Source of the DNA: Sabethes cyaneus
Taxonomy: Eukaryota > Arthropoda > Insecta > Diptera > Culicidae
Direction: 5' to 3'
Length of the DNA stretch: 64,000 bases
NCBI RefSeq assembly: GCF_943734655.1
Contig: NC_071354.1
Location: forward strand, 179,141,411-179,205,410
Under the pieces are notes generated by a model. It was not told the origin of the DNA and searched no databases. It saw only the letters and a list, made by a program, of their open reading frames with translations. Positions 1 to 10,740 of the stretch are shown here, in pieces; the first letter of the stretch is position 1, and each line of letters opens with the position of its first letter. Both the position numbers and the translations under genes were made by a program.

Positions 1-120
1 ACGCGGTTTACGTGATTTTCGGAATTTACGTGGATGTGCTCAAAACGTCTTTTTTATACGTACCTAGGTTTGAAAATTACAAGGTTTACGTGGTTTTTAC
101 GCGAATTCACGCGTTTTTCT
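1..120. repeat. Fragment of a MITE-like repeat with repeated cggaatttacg words
   Basis: The first 120 bases repeat short words such as ACGCGGTTT, TTTCGGAATTTACG and TTTTTACGCGAATT. The same words form tandem units at about 54.77-54.93 kb and lie next to 53.70 kb. I read this as a diverged or edge-truncated relative of that MITE. Its start may lie outside the window. Confidence 0.5.
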
Positions 121-1168
121 AATCGAATTTGGCAACAAATGCAGGTCCCCTATGTTGCCAAAATCGAAACCGTGCCAAATCGAGACCCTTTTTGGATATG
201 AAAATATTGACTGTAGTTGCGTTAGAAATTGACTAAATATTATTAATCAACGATTGCAAGTCCGCCAAGAGTTATCCGTCCGGTGCAAGTAAGTTTTTGG
301 CAACCTGCGGTAAGACGTAGTCCTACGGCAATAAAAATAATACTGTTCGTAACATTCATTTTTTCGTCATTTAAGGCTTGTATGCGGAAACTGACTGTTA
401 TTTAAGCATATTTTTGAAGTGAAATATTTTATGTAGCCAAAAACGGATTATTTTGTTACTAAAATGCCAAATGTGAAATCCCACTGTATAATGGCCCTAA
501 ATTCACAGAGGTGGTGATAAGGATAACCAGAATAAAAGTGCATCAACACAACTGAGTACGCAAAACGGTTTTATAAACGTGCAGTGCCATTCAAATCTTT
601 GCTTTCCACGCGCTGCCTCGTTCTTAAATTGCAAAACTTGCTGCAACATTTCTTTAATTCAGCCATAATATTTTTTTGTAAACATTTTATTAAACAGCAA
701 GTTGCTGCCTTGTATTTATATTAAAACAATATCAGACATCACCATATCCTCCATTCGCCAACACAATTGCAACAAAAATATCCATAACCGAAAAATCTTA
801 TATTTTTTACCAATCGAAAAAAGAACGATAATCATCCAATGATCGCAATCCTTTCTCATCTGCGAAAATTATCGCCTGGCGATCCTTTTCCGTGATATTT
901 ACACACAGAGCGAATCACGAGAGAGTGAATCGCATTCCCCATGGCGCGTACACGTTCAGGATACAATACAGAGAGAACTAACTCACAGGATTGCCGATTG
1001 TGCTCACACACGGAGCAGTATCGTACGATGAATATAGCAATACACTGATAGACGATGTCGTTTCATATACCGAGAAAAAGTTGAATGCCACTCGCAGTTT
1101 TCTCGCGGATCACCAACATTGCCTGCGGTAAAAGTTTGTCAACTGTACGCAATTTGCTGATATTTTCA
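121..1168. other. No gene recognised; AT-rich anonymous sequence
   Basis: I see no supported gene here. Short words resembling GCCAAAATCGAAAC occur near 155-190, and a 15-base word GACGTAGTCCTACGG lies at 314-328, part of a dispersed motif noted elsewhere. Simple A/T runs dominate. Confidence 0.4.
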
Positions 1169-1202
1169 CGTAATGCTACGTCTTACTGTACGTAGCATTA
1201 CG
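1169..1202. repeat. Perfect 13-bp hairpin
   Basis: CGTAATGCTACGT at 1169-1181 is the exact reverse complement of 1190-1202, with an 8-base loop. About 10 bases downstream is a TATA-like TTATATAAAA, followed near 1247 by AATAAAT. It could be part of a repeat terminus or a promoter-like element. No function can be assigned. Confidence 0.55.
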
Positions 1203-1454
1203 GTAGGTGGTTATTATATAAAATCTCAAAAGGCGAACGTCACGGAAATAAATACTTAGTGTTGAGTGGTAAAATAAAATAAAATCGATTTCCTGATCGA
1301 TTTTCAATATTTTTGCGCCAATCGCTCGCAAAATCTTTTACGCAACCACTTCAGTAAAAAAAGTAATTATTTTTATCACCATTGAAAAATTGAATATCGT
1401 CTAATTGGAAAACCTCGCTTCGTGCTTGGTTTTTTCGGCAATGATGTTATTGGA

Positions 1455-1625
1455 ACAGAAATGGAAATTCAAACAACGAAATTTCCGAAAACCGCCCGAA
1501 AATTTCTCTTTCGTTTTTGTCTTTTTTCGTAGATTTTTGCATGGAAAATAATAACGTATATTTTAAAAGCAAGAATAGATTTGGTTTTCACGTTCAAACT
1601 TTAAATAAAAATGCCTAAAATCAAT
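1455..1625 (+). repeat. Dispersed repeat related to the interior of the 40.2-kb MITE
   Basis: The run from GAACAGAAATGGAAATTC through GCATGGAAAATAATAACG to TTTAAATAAAAATGCCTAA closely matches the reverse complement of about 40,360-40,530. The terminal inverted repeats of the 40.2-kb copy are not seen here, so this is a partial or much-diverged copy. Confidence 0.7.
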
Positions 1626-2605
1626 ATTTTTTTTGCTCTATTAAAAATTTTCTTTGTTTTTTTCGTTATGCGCTCACCCACACCACGAACACTATCGACT
1701 TTCACGCTTGGATGTTATTTGCGCTATAGTTTGCGCCTTTTTCACTCACACTTCCATGCTTGTGCTTCTCTTCAACTTTTCACTGCCACTGCAATCCACT
1801 TTTGTTTTCAAAATTTTCCCCTCTTTCACTTTTCTTTTGAGAATTTGGACAGCTCCAACGATTTGTCACTATCCAGCATACTTTTCACCCCATACAGCTT
1901 GCTTCGAAAGCCAAAAACTTGTTTAGAACATTTGACCGTTGAACGCAATTTTTTTCCACTCACATACTTCACTTGTACACTTACGGACCGCTTACAATAC
2001 ACGACCGCACTAGCTGAACTCATGTGAGCGAATCAATTACTGCTACATCTACCCCATAGAAATATAACGGCCCGATATTTTTGTGATAATCTAATCTAAT
2101 CTAATCTCACACTAACGCAACCAATTCTTGAAGGCATCATGGAAAATGACGATTACTTGAATCAATCATTTTTCTTGTCAACGGCCAGGCCAACTGCGCA
2201 GCATGTACCGCAGAGAGAATTCCAAGGAATCAAGTGGAACCAGAGAAAATACCTAATTCCATTAGACTCCTTGAAATCAATGGGAAGGAAGAAAGCGTGG
2301 ACCTCCCGTACCAAACGCTTCCCGTATACATATATAATGATTTATTCACAGTCGTTGGGAGTATCTTTGCTAATAAAGGTTAAGTGAGTTAAGTCCGGAC
2401 CCTCAGGGAAGAACTGATGGCATTTAGGCCAGAAGCCAGGCTGCAATTAGCCAAGGATATAGCGCCTTAATTCGCGCTCTGAAAATAGATTAGTTTGCCA
2501 AAAATATTAGTTTAAATCATATAATACTTGAAAATAAAGTCGTGTGGTTTAATGGTTGCTTTAAATTACATTTGTAAGGATAGGAACTGAAAACCGCACG
2601 ACTCC
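1626..2605. other. No gene recognised; small AATCT microsatellite
   Basis: Open frames in this stretch are short, low in complexity and match no family I know. A short (AATCT)n tract lies at about 2090-2108. A GTCGTGTGGTTT word near 2542 can pair imperfectly with AAAACCGCACGAC near 2590. Confidence 0.4.
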
Positions 2606-2750
2606 GCACCTCCTAACTTGGCTACTCAATTATACAAATTGAAGTATTTCCAGGTATGGCCACGTGGAGGCGCTAGGTAGGGGTTTGGGATGGCTAGAGT
2701 TGTGTTGGGCGCTTTTTCCTAGTTGCCTTCCCCACTTCATACCCTAATGG
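2606..2750 (+). repeat. Dispersed SINE-like repeat, copy 1
   Basis: The segment starting GCACCTCCTAACTTGG and containing GTGGAGGCGCTAGGTAG and TTGCCTTCCCCA matches the reverse complement of 53,087-53,213. Both copies carry the same word order with substitutions. No Pol III boxes or target duplication were identified, so the class is uncertain. Confidence 0.6.
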
Positions 2751-2799
2751 TCCGATATTTTTGTGATAAATAAATTAACTACGTTAAAATAGATGCAAT

Positions 2800-3319
2800 C
2801 TCAGTTTTAGTTTTCAGTCTAACTTCCACAAAAATTTCATATTTAATTTTAATTCCAATTTCATGTTGTACCTAGTCAAATTTCAAGTAGAATTTCATAT
2901 CCGATTTCAGTAAAAATCCTAATTCAATTCAGTACCGTATTTCATGTCACATCTCAAGTCTTATTTCAGTCGTATTTAAGTCCAATTTCTTGTCTAATTA
3001 CCTGCCGTTACGATACTGTTCTAACAAGTCAGTCGTCGTCTGTTCGAATCTCGGCTGGGCGGTACTGCAAGATGGAGCCAGTAGGATCGTTGTACTGGCC
3101 CCGTAATTATCCTGTACTCTAACAACCGGTCGCAAAGTCGATAAAGAAGGGCTAAGTCTCTGAAAGACATTTGCCCCCAAGGGTTTGCTTTTTGTTGCCC
3201 ACTCTCTGGCCCATTTTCTAGCAAAAGTTCAAGTTTAAGGCTAAGCCTAATTTCAAGTGCAATTTTAGGAAAATTTCGTCCGAGTTACAGGTTCAGTTTA
3301 AGTCTAATTTTATGTCTTA
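2800..3319. repeat. Degenerate minisatellite (AAGTCYAATTTCA-like) with a SINE inserted
   Basis: Imperfect units of roughly 12-14 bases (variants of AAGTCTAATTTCATGT) occupy about 2800-3000 and 3225-3319. They resume at 7275-7410, immediately beyond the Helitron, so the Helitron split this array. A SINE sits at about 3010-3205. Confidence 0.65.
3010..3205 (+). mobile_element. tRNA-related SINE (family A)
   Basis: GTTCGAATCTC near 3052 matches a Pol III B box and is followed by GGCTGGGCGG. Downstream words (GTAGGATCGTTG, GGCCCCGTAATT, CCTGTACTCTAACA, GGTTTGCTTTTTG) line up with the reverse complement of the SINE at 14,249-14,424. The head is tRNA-like and the body shared. The copy is diverged and its exact ends are unclear. 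Confidence 0.65.
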
Positions 3320-3347
3320 TCTTCTTCTTCTTCTATCTATATATATA

Positions 3348-5796
3348 GGGTGACGGATCCATATTTCGCCACTTTTATCCAAAAAATTTGCATGAAACGA
3401 AACAGAACAAGGTTCTATAAGTTCAGATATTTAATAACATGGAAATATTATACTTCGGACATTTCTTTTATTGATTCAATCATCATATTCATAGTAAATT
3501 GTGTATTTTTCTCGTTATATTGATTATTTAAATGTGTATTCTGGGCCCAAATTTCGCCACCCAGTTGCCAAATTTCGCCAGCCACTGGACCCAAATTTCG
3601 CCACTTTAGAAAAACCCGATTCAAATAGATTTTAATGTCAAATTTATAAATGAATTCTCTATATTCCTTATAAATCCAGTTGTTAAATAGATTTTGCTTC
3701 GTTTTCAAGTGATTGTTTTTGAAAACCAATAAAATACCAATAAAACCACAAATAAATCAATGAAAAGCAACAAAATAGGAGAAATATTTTTACATATTGA
3801 ATAAAATTCACTTATAAAGTAACTTAATTTTCTCTGTCTCCAGTAAATATATGCGAATCGAAATTCCGGTCAAATAGCAATTGTATCATATAGGCCTTAG
3901 GAAACTAAGTAAAGCGACGGCATTTTATTCAAGCAAAAAAAGAATTCAAAATATTTTCTTCTGTATTAACCTCTCTAAGGTCTACAACATTTACAGCAAA
4001 ATCCACTAAAAAGGTCGTAACTTTTTTATCTTTCAATATTTTTTCACCAAATTTGGGGGATTTCCCGAATATCTTTCGCATTTTCATAAAATCTATAGAT
4101 AATGGCCATATAACTTAGAACCCCGGCGTTAGTCCGGAGTTCCCTGGGGTGCCGTGACATGGGTTTTTTTAGATGCCAAATATTTGAAATTTGTTTGAAA
4201 TCTGTTGATTTTTGTAACTATATCATCGACATATCAGTTACTTTGCCGCAATTACGACTAAGGGACATTTCAGCGTCAGTCGTGTCGCATAACAAAAACA
4301 AAAAACGTCACAAAATTCGACAAAATATCGGTTGGCGACCATCTCATGTCTCTCAGAAGCCATGTGACCGGTTCCAGTCCCGGGAGGGTTTCTTTTCTGA
4401 TTCAAGCACGGAACGGATTTCGAAGAAACTTGTCCGAGACTTGGCTTCTGAGAAACATGAGATGATTGTCAATCGGTTTTTATCAAGTGGTGATGTTTTT
4501 TGATATGCGACACGACATATGTTACTGATGCTGAAAATTCCCTTTTTAGGAACCGGTTCCGGATTCATAGTGTCCCCCGGATCCGGATGATGCGCACCAT
4601 GGCTCGTAACTGCGGCAAAGTAACTGATAAGTCCACAGTCGATGATATATTTATAAAAATCAACAGATTTAAAAAAAAATTAAATATTTGGCAACTTTAT
4701 CTAAAAAAGCCATGTCACGGTCCCCCAAGAATCCGGAATAATTCCGGGGCCATAAGACATGTGGCCATTATCTATAGATATTATGAAAATAGAAAAGATT
4801 TTCGGGACATCCCCCAAATTTGGTGAAAAAATATTGAAAGATATAAAAGTTTAAAAAAAAACCAATTTAGTGAATTTTGCGATGCTAAAAATGATGTAGA
4901 CCTTAAGTGGTTAATATTATTTTCTGTCAAATTGTCAAATTGTATTAGGGTCACACACATTAATCACACAAAATCGCCATTAAATTTTCTGTTACAAACT
5001 TCGCCGACTTTAATTACACGATTTTCCCTGTGAAACACTTCGTTTAATTTTAAAAACGTGTTTTGTATTCCCGAAGATTCCACGACAATAATTTACTTGT
5101 CGTCCCTTTAGCATTGAATAGCAGGGAATTTCGTGGAGTTAATGGCACTGAAATCCAACTAATGAAGTAATAAAACTCTTAATCCACTTTTAAAACTTTG
5201 TACCGTTAGGGAAACTGTAATATTCAAGATAAATGATCGACATTTAGTTAACTAACTTTTTTTTATTGATTTTGTTCTAATTTCTGCAATTCTATAAAAG
5301 AAATCACGTAACTAGAGACCATACAACGAAAACGGGTTTAAAAAAATCAAGTGGCGAAATTTGGATCCATGACTAAAAATGGATACCATATTTCGCCACT
5401 TTAATTTTGACGAATTTTTCAAAATTATCCAAAGTTTAAAGTGAAATCGGTATAAAATTAGTTGAAATATTGTACATAGAATCATATTAGTCAAGAATAA
5501 TTGAATAATGAAACAGTTTGAGTACATTTTTCCCCAATAGTATTTTCGCCTCTCGTTTTGATTTTGTAAAAAAATATGCACTAAGTATGAGATGGTATTT
5601 TCAAATTGTAAGTAATACATGATAAATTAATAACAAACCAAAGGTATTAATTATTTTTGGTAGTACATGCCCTTAATTTTACCAATTCGTCAAATAATTT
5701 CTTTTACGTTGACCAAAAATATGCAAAAAAGCTTTGGATTCATCAAACTGGCGAAATATGGCTCCTGGCGAAATATGGATCCTCTATCCTCTACCC
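3348..5796. mobile_element. Non-autonomous TIR transposon with ATTTCGCCAC subterminal repeats
   Basis: The left end GGGTGACGGATCC and right end GGATCC...CTACCC are inverted, and both continue into ATATTTCGCCA. ATTTCGCCAC-type words recur near both ends in both orientations (about 3548-3610 and 5343-5400). The element is flanked by TATATA on both sides, consistent with a TA or TATA target duplication. It lies inside the 5' end of the Helitron. No transposase frame is detectable in 2.4 kb. A TA target and GGGT terminus suggest a Tc1/mariner/pogo-type transposase, by inference only. Confidence 0.75.
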
Positions 5797-6289
5797 TATA
5801 TAAAAATGAAATGCTGTTCGTGTGTCCGGTATAGACTCGCAAACCGCTCGACGGATTTTGATGAAACTTGGCATATACATTGCGTATGATGTGAGGAATG
5901 TTGTTAGCATGGTTTTGTTCAATTTCTGTATGTGGAAGTTTTCAAAATTTCAAAAATGCTGCATATGGAACAAACTGCATTTCAATCGCATACATTCACT
6001 ACTGTCGAAAAAGCAAAAACATCAAAGCAATCTTATGTCAACACCAATTAATTTGTTGAATTTTACAAACCTAAAATCAAAGCTTTTGCAGCATTGTCTG
6101 TATTTTACAAAACTTAACATAATATTTTAACACTATGCCACCAAAAAGGACTAATCTTGGTAGACAAAGAAGGGAAACAGAACGTAGAGGGATTAAGAGA
6201 AGAGCTGAAAGTGTTGAGCAGCGGGCGGAGAGAAACGAAGGCAACGGTATCGTCTCGCAAAACCGCTCGACGGATTTTGATGAAACTTG

Positions 6290-6775
6290 GCATACGCATA
6301 ACTCGGGAACTAATCAAGCAAATGGCACCAAATTTGGCATGTGAAGGTTTTTGGAGGCAGAAACTTTGTCTATGGTAGATTGAGACCCCTCTGGCTTTTT
6401 AGAGTGGGGGCTCTTATACAAATGAGACACAAATTTCTGCATAACCCGACTGTTAAACAAGCAAATGGCACCAAATTTGACATGTGGGGTTTTCTAAAGA
6501 CAGAATTTTTACAGGAGATAGGTGGATTATGACCCCTTTCCCCTCTGGAAGAGGGGATCCCATTCAAATGAAACGCAAATTTCTGCATAACTCGACTGTT
6601 ATTCAAGCAAATGGAACCGAATGTGGTTTATGGGGGTTTTTGGACGCAAGCTTTTTTTTCTACGGTAGTTTGTGACCCCTTCCCCCTCTGGAAGGGGGGG
6701 GGGGGAGGGGTAGCTCTCATACAAATTAAACAGAAATTTTTGCATAATTCAAAAAGTAATCGAGCTCGAGAAATT
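6290..6775 (+). repeat. Tandem G-rich units inside Helitron 1
   Basis: About four imperfect units of roughly 120-130 bases each contain AAATTTCTGCATAA, CAAGCAAATGGCACC, a GTGGGGGTTTT-like word and a GACCCCT...CCCTCTGG segment. Units of the same kind, in reverse orientation, occur in the Helitron at 9.1-10.7 kb, which links the two elements. Confidence 0.75.
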
Positions 6776-7273
6776 TTAGATTCTTCCATAAAACATTAGT
6801 CAATAACAATACCACCAAAAACTAGATGATTCCGTCCATACGAAAAGATGGAATAATTTTGGAACAAAATTGTTAATAATAAATCGGCGAAGCCTAGATA
6901 AGAGTCAAATTAAATAAATGTGAGAAAAGGTAATAATTATTTTAAAAACAAAATTGAAGAAAAAATACATTGTTGAAATGAAAATATAAAGAAAAAAATG
7001 TTGAAATTACTCTAAGTCTATGGTTTCTGACCAGTTTTCAACTGTCTTCAAACGAACTTCACTGTTATTTATTGCGATTATGACAACCTCACTATTTTAA
7101 GGTTTAGTAACAAGACTAAGATTGCTACGTGGTCTTGGAAATTTGCGGTATGATTTAGGAATATCTTGGTTTGTCAAAAAGAAAGCTGCTGGTTGCAAGA
7201 TTACAATTACCTTCAGCATTATGCATCTACCCCCTTTTTAGAATGACGCAGCAACACGCGCCGGGTCCTCTAG

Positions 7274-7410
7274 TATCAAGTCTAATTTCATGTCCCATTT
7301 CATTTGAAGTCTAATTTCAAGTGCAATTTCAATTTCAATTCAATCTCCAACTTTCAGTTTAAATTGAAACCAGGCTTCAAGCCAAAATTGGCCTCATTTA
7401 AGTCTTAAGT
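7274..7410. repeat. Right flank of the split AAGTCTAATTTCA minisatellite
   Basis: AAGTCTAATTTCATGTC-type units resume directly after the Helitron CTAG|T end and match the array that precedes 3320. Confidence 0.65.
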
Positions 7411-7596
7411 AGGTGGACCAAACGTCCTGGATTTTCATTATGTGTTCCGGAAGGTTGAAACCTTACAAAGAAATGTTACAAGCCTGAATAATTTTTTTCT
7501 GAAAATCGCGATGGGTTTTTAAGAAGTATTTGACCTACGGAGAATTGCAAATTCAAATACATTCGGCTCAAAATTACATGTAATGTTGTATATTAA

Positions 7597-7680
7597 AAAG
7601 CAAAGTCTAGGTGCTACATTCCGTTATCGAAACTTGATCTTCTGTTTCTATACGACAGACTTCGCGAATAAAAAGCTTGG
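7597..7680 (-). mobile_element. Tail fragment of SINE family A
   Basis: The run from AAAGCAAAGTCTAGG through CATTCCGTTATCG to ACGACAGACTTCGCG is nearly identical to the 3' part of the SINE at 14,249-14,424, in the same orientation. The tRNA-like head is absent, so this is a 5'-truncated copy. Confidence 0.7.
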
Positions 7681-7783
7681 CTTGATCACATGAATTGGAA
7701 AGGATTGGTTTTAGAATTCTCAGCGATAATTTAGAGCCCTTTTGCAGATATTTGGATAGGCAGAATCGTTCTCAGTGATTCCC

Positions 7784-8767
7784 GTCACCCAGTACCGGAC
7801 ACTAAGCCGTTCCCCATTACCGGACAGCAAAATGCTTTGCTTGGTTCAGTCAAATTTTTAAATGAAGTCAAGATTTTGCAAAAAAAAAAGAGATTGAGAA
7901 GAAAAGAAAACATCACTTATACTGAACCGGTTATCTTAAATATGAAAAAACAAGGAAACCAGTTGGTGATCAATTTTTCGAAGAAAACAGAAGGGCTTCG
8001 ATGTAGTGGATAAAAAGCTGGTAATTTTTATGCAAAGCAATTCTATTTCTTTTTGACACGGAAGAACACAAAAATTCCCCTCTGATATAAAAATATAAAT
8101 CAATTTTCATTCACTAGCCATTAGCAGCATTTTGTTTTTAATTCCAGCGTATGGTGCGTTATTTACACTACTACCAATATATGTGCTGACATTTCTGGTA
8201 TTTGAGTGACAACTGGCGCTAGTGTATATGAACGATTCAGTGATACGCCAGCGCCAGCAGCAAGCTGTTGTCACTGCAAAACTAATTATCTTCAATGAGC
8301 CCGGAATGTAGGCAATAGCGAGAAGTTATCCGTCGGTCTCTCTTTTCTTGTCTCTTTCGATCTGTTTTTGAAAAGCATTTAATCGCTGTGCTAGCTATTT
8401 CAGCCTGTCGGATTTAAAAAACACAGACACCACTATAGAAAATGGGCTCAATTTAGCTGCAGCGACTTCATCATTTCTCGCGACTATAACTCACATTCAG
8501 TAGCGTTTTATTAAGACCGAAATACACGCCGATATTCAGTAAATATTATTCTATCAACTGGCATAAAAACCTTGTCTCGAATAAATATAGTTTCAACGTA
8601 GTTCCTGAATATTGTTCAGGCTACCGCTTAACGGGCTGGAAATACCCACCCGTACCCTATGCAAGCAATAAGAGATTTTAAACATCTTGACATGTATTTT
8701 TCAGAACTATAAACCCTGAATTAGTTTATGTTATGATTTCTATTAAGGGTCCGGTACTGGGGGACAC
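7784..8767. mobile_element. TIR-like element with AGTACCGGACA repeats
   Basis: GTCACCCAGTACCGGACAC at 7784 is the imperfect reverse complement of GGGTCCGGTACTGGGGGACAC at about 8746-8766. A second ATTACCGGACA word lies just inside the left end. The architecture (terminal plus subterminal copies of one 10-12-base word) resembles the elements at 3.35, 15.65 and 32.85 kb. No coding region or clear target duplication is visible, so the exact ends are tentative. Confidence 0.5.
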
Positions 8768-9361
8768 AATTTTTAAGTAATGATTTTTATCGATTTCTCA
8801 TTTGGCTTCTAAAATGGTTCATTAGTGATGAAAGTACGTGTAACTTATTTTTGACAGTGTCAAATTGACACATAAAGTTCATTTACTGGACACATTGCAA
8901 AAATGTGTGGGACATTTAGAAACTATGCGGAAAGTTTTCTCAGTGTAGTAACTAAGCATGCATGATTGCAATCAAATGATTCAGCTCTGGATGGACTGCT
9001 GGTGGAAGAAACATTGCACCGAAAAACAATCCGTTATTAGTAAAAAGAATTCGAAGAATTCTGAATAATAGTCCTACGTCAACTTCTCGTATATCCCATA
9101 TGGATATGGAATTCAAGGTGTACTTCTATATAGGATACTAGCTGGCCTGACAAACTTCGTATTGCCACAAATTAAACTGTGTTGTACATAAATCGTGAAT
9201 CTCGGATGACCTTTCTCACAATCTTGAGTTTTGCAAGTTTCTGGGGAGTTCATGGGTGTTTTAATTTACAAATTTTCCTCACAGTAAAGTAGAAAACAAC
9301 TCCCTCCATTACTTAGCCTGATAAAATAAAGCGGATAGCATTTAAATATTCGCTATCATTA

Positions 9362-9525
9362 CAAACCATTTCGCCGAATACCATTTTGCGGAACACCAAT
9401 TCCCGGTTGACCGTAACGCGGAATGTAGAATTTCACAGAATACCATTTCGCGAAAAACCTTACGCGGGATTTACCATTTCACGGAAAATCTTTTCGTAGA
9501 AAGTACCATTTCGCAGGAGTGACCC
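9362..9525. repeat. Short degenerate repeat ACCATTTCGC(G/C)GAA
   Basis: About eight variants of ACCATTTCGCGGAA occur back to back, including ATACCATTTTGCGGAAC and TACCATTTCGCAGG. It lies near the 3' end of the minus-strand Helitron and looks like a decayed minisatellite within it. Confidence 0.7.
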
Positions 9526-9799
9526 AACTGTTGGAAAGTAATAGAGAACAATAGATCTAGGAAAATGAATAAACCTAGATAGAGGCGATCTCTACGGGGG
9601 GCTGTCTCCCCGCAGTGGCCGGCGAATCCGACGGTTGGTCGCCGGCATCACTCGCGGCCTGTGGCCGTCTCGCGCTGAATTATCTAATATTACTATTGAT
9701 AGTTTTTGGTGGTCTTGTTATTGATTAATGTTTTATGAAAAAGTCTAAAATTTCTCGAGTTCGATTAGTTTTTGAGTAACGCAAAAATTTTGTGTTAAT

Positions 9800-10685
9800 T
9801 GTATGATAGTCCTTATCCCCCTACCACAGGGGTGAGGGGTCTCAAACCATCATTAAAAAAATTCCTGCCTCTAAGCCCCCTACATGCCAAATTTGGTTCC
9901 ATTTGCTTGATTACTTTTCGAGGTATGAGGAAATTTGTATTGCATTTGTATAGGAGCCTCCCACCTAAAAAGAATGAGGGGTCCTTATTCATCATAGAAA
10001 AAATTCATGCCTCAAAAAACACCCACATGCGAAATATGGTTCCATTTGATTAATTAATTTTCGAGTTATGAGGAAATTTGTATTTCATTTGTATAAGAGC
10101 CCCCCCTCCTAAAGTGGGGAGGGGTCTCAATTCACCATAGAAAAAATTCTTGTCTCCAAAAACACCCACATGCAAAATTTTGTTCCATTTGCTTGATTAA
10201 TTCTCGAGTTATGCAGAAATTTGTGTTTCACTTGTATGGGAGCCCCCCTCTTAGTGAGAGGAGGGGTCTCTAACCTTCATAAGAACCTTCCCTGGCCCAA
10301 AAAACCCCTATGTGCAAATTTTCATGCCGATTGGTTCAGTAGTTTTCGATTCTATAAGGAACATTCGGGCAGACAGACAGAAATCCATTTTTATAGATAT
10401 GTATTTGTATTGGAGCCCCCCCTCTTGGTGGGGGGAGGGATCTCTAACCATCATAAGAACCTTCTCTGGCACCAAAAACCCCTACATGCAAATTTCGATT
10501 CTATAAGGAACATAAAGCAGACAGAAATCCATTTTTTAAGGCATAGGTTTATATGGGAGTCTTCCCTCTTAGTGGGGGGAGGGGACTTTTGCCATCGAGA
10601 GAACCTTCCGTAGCCCCAAAAACCCCTACATGCAAATTTTCACGCCGATCGGTTCAGTAGTTTTCGATTCTAAAAGGAACATAGG

Positions 10686-10690
<5 letters not shown>
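9800..10690 (-). repeat. Tandem G-rich units inside Helitron 2
   Basis: Units of about 130 bases (to about 10,240), then about 160-180 bases, repeat GGAGCC(C)CCCTC...GGGGAGGGGTCTC, AACCATCATAAGAACCTTC and CCTACATGCAAATTT. The last unit runs into the GACA tract. Open frames here are read-through of this array. Confidence 0.75.
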
Positions 10691-10719
<29 letters not shown>

Positions 10720-10740
10720 AATCCTTTTTATAGGTATAGA

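Larger units (their letters stand above)
3320..7273 (+). mobile_element. Helitron-like element, interrupted by a TIR transposon
   Basis: The 3' end is GC-rich (CGCGCCGGGTCC) and finishes CTAG followed by T. The 5' side starts with TC preceded by A (3319/3320) and runs into TATATATA-rich sequence. These are Helitron hallmarks: 5' TC, 3' CTRR, insertion between A and T. Both flanks belong to the same degenerate minisatellite. Inside, a word starting CCGCTCGACGGATTTTGATG occurs twice (near 5843 and 6264), and G-rich tandem units fill 6290-6770. No Rep/helicase coding region is visible, so it is non-autonomous. The 5' boundary could alternatively be at 3332. Confidence 0.65.
9138..10740 (-). mobile_element. 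Helitron-like element on the minus strand
   Basis: Read on the minus strand, it begins TCTATACCTATAAAAAGG, preceded by A (complement of 10741), and ends CTAG followed by T (9138-9141). This matches the Helitron rule of TC at the 5' end, CTRR at the 3' end and insertion between A and T. The 5' side carries a (GACA)n tetranucleotide tract. The interior holds imperfect tandem G-rich units (9800-10,680) like those in the 3.3-7.3 kb Helitron. No Rep/helicase frame exists. A GC-rich block at about 9590-9675 (CCGGCG-rich, able to self-pair) may be a separate insertion. Confidence 0.65.

Noticed and set aside
1169..1202. Histone-type mRNA 3' stem-loop
   Set aside because: The stem is 13 bp with an 8-base loop; histone stem-loops have a 6-bp stem and a 4-base loop, and no histone coding sequence is adjacent.
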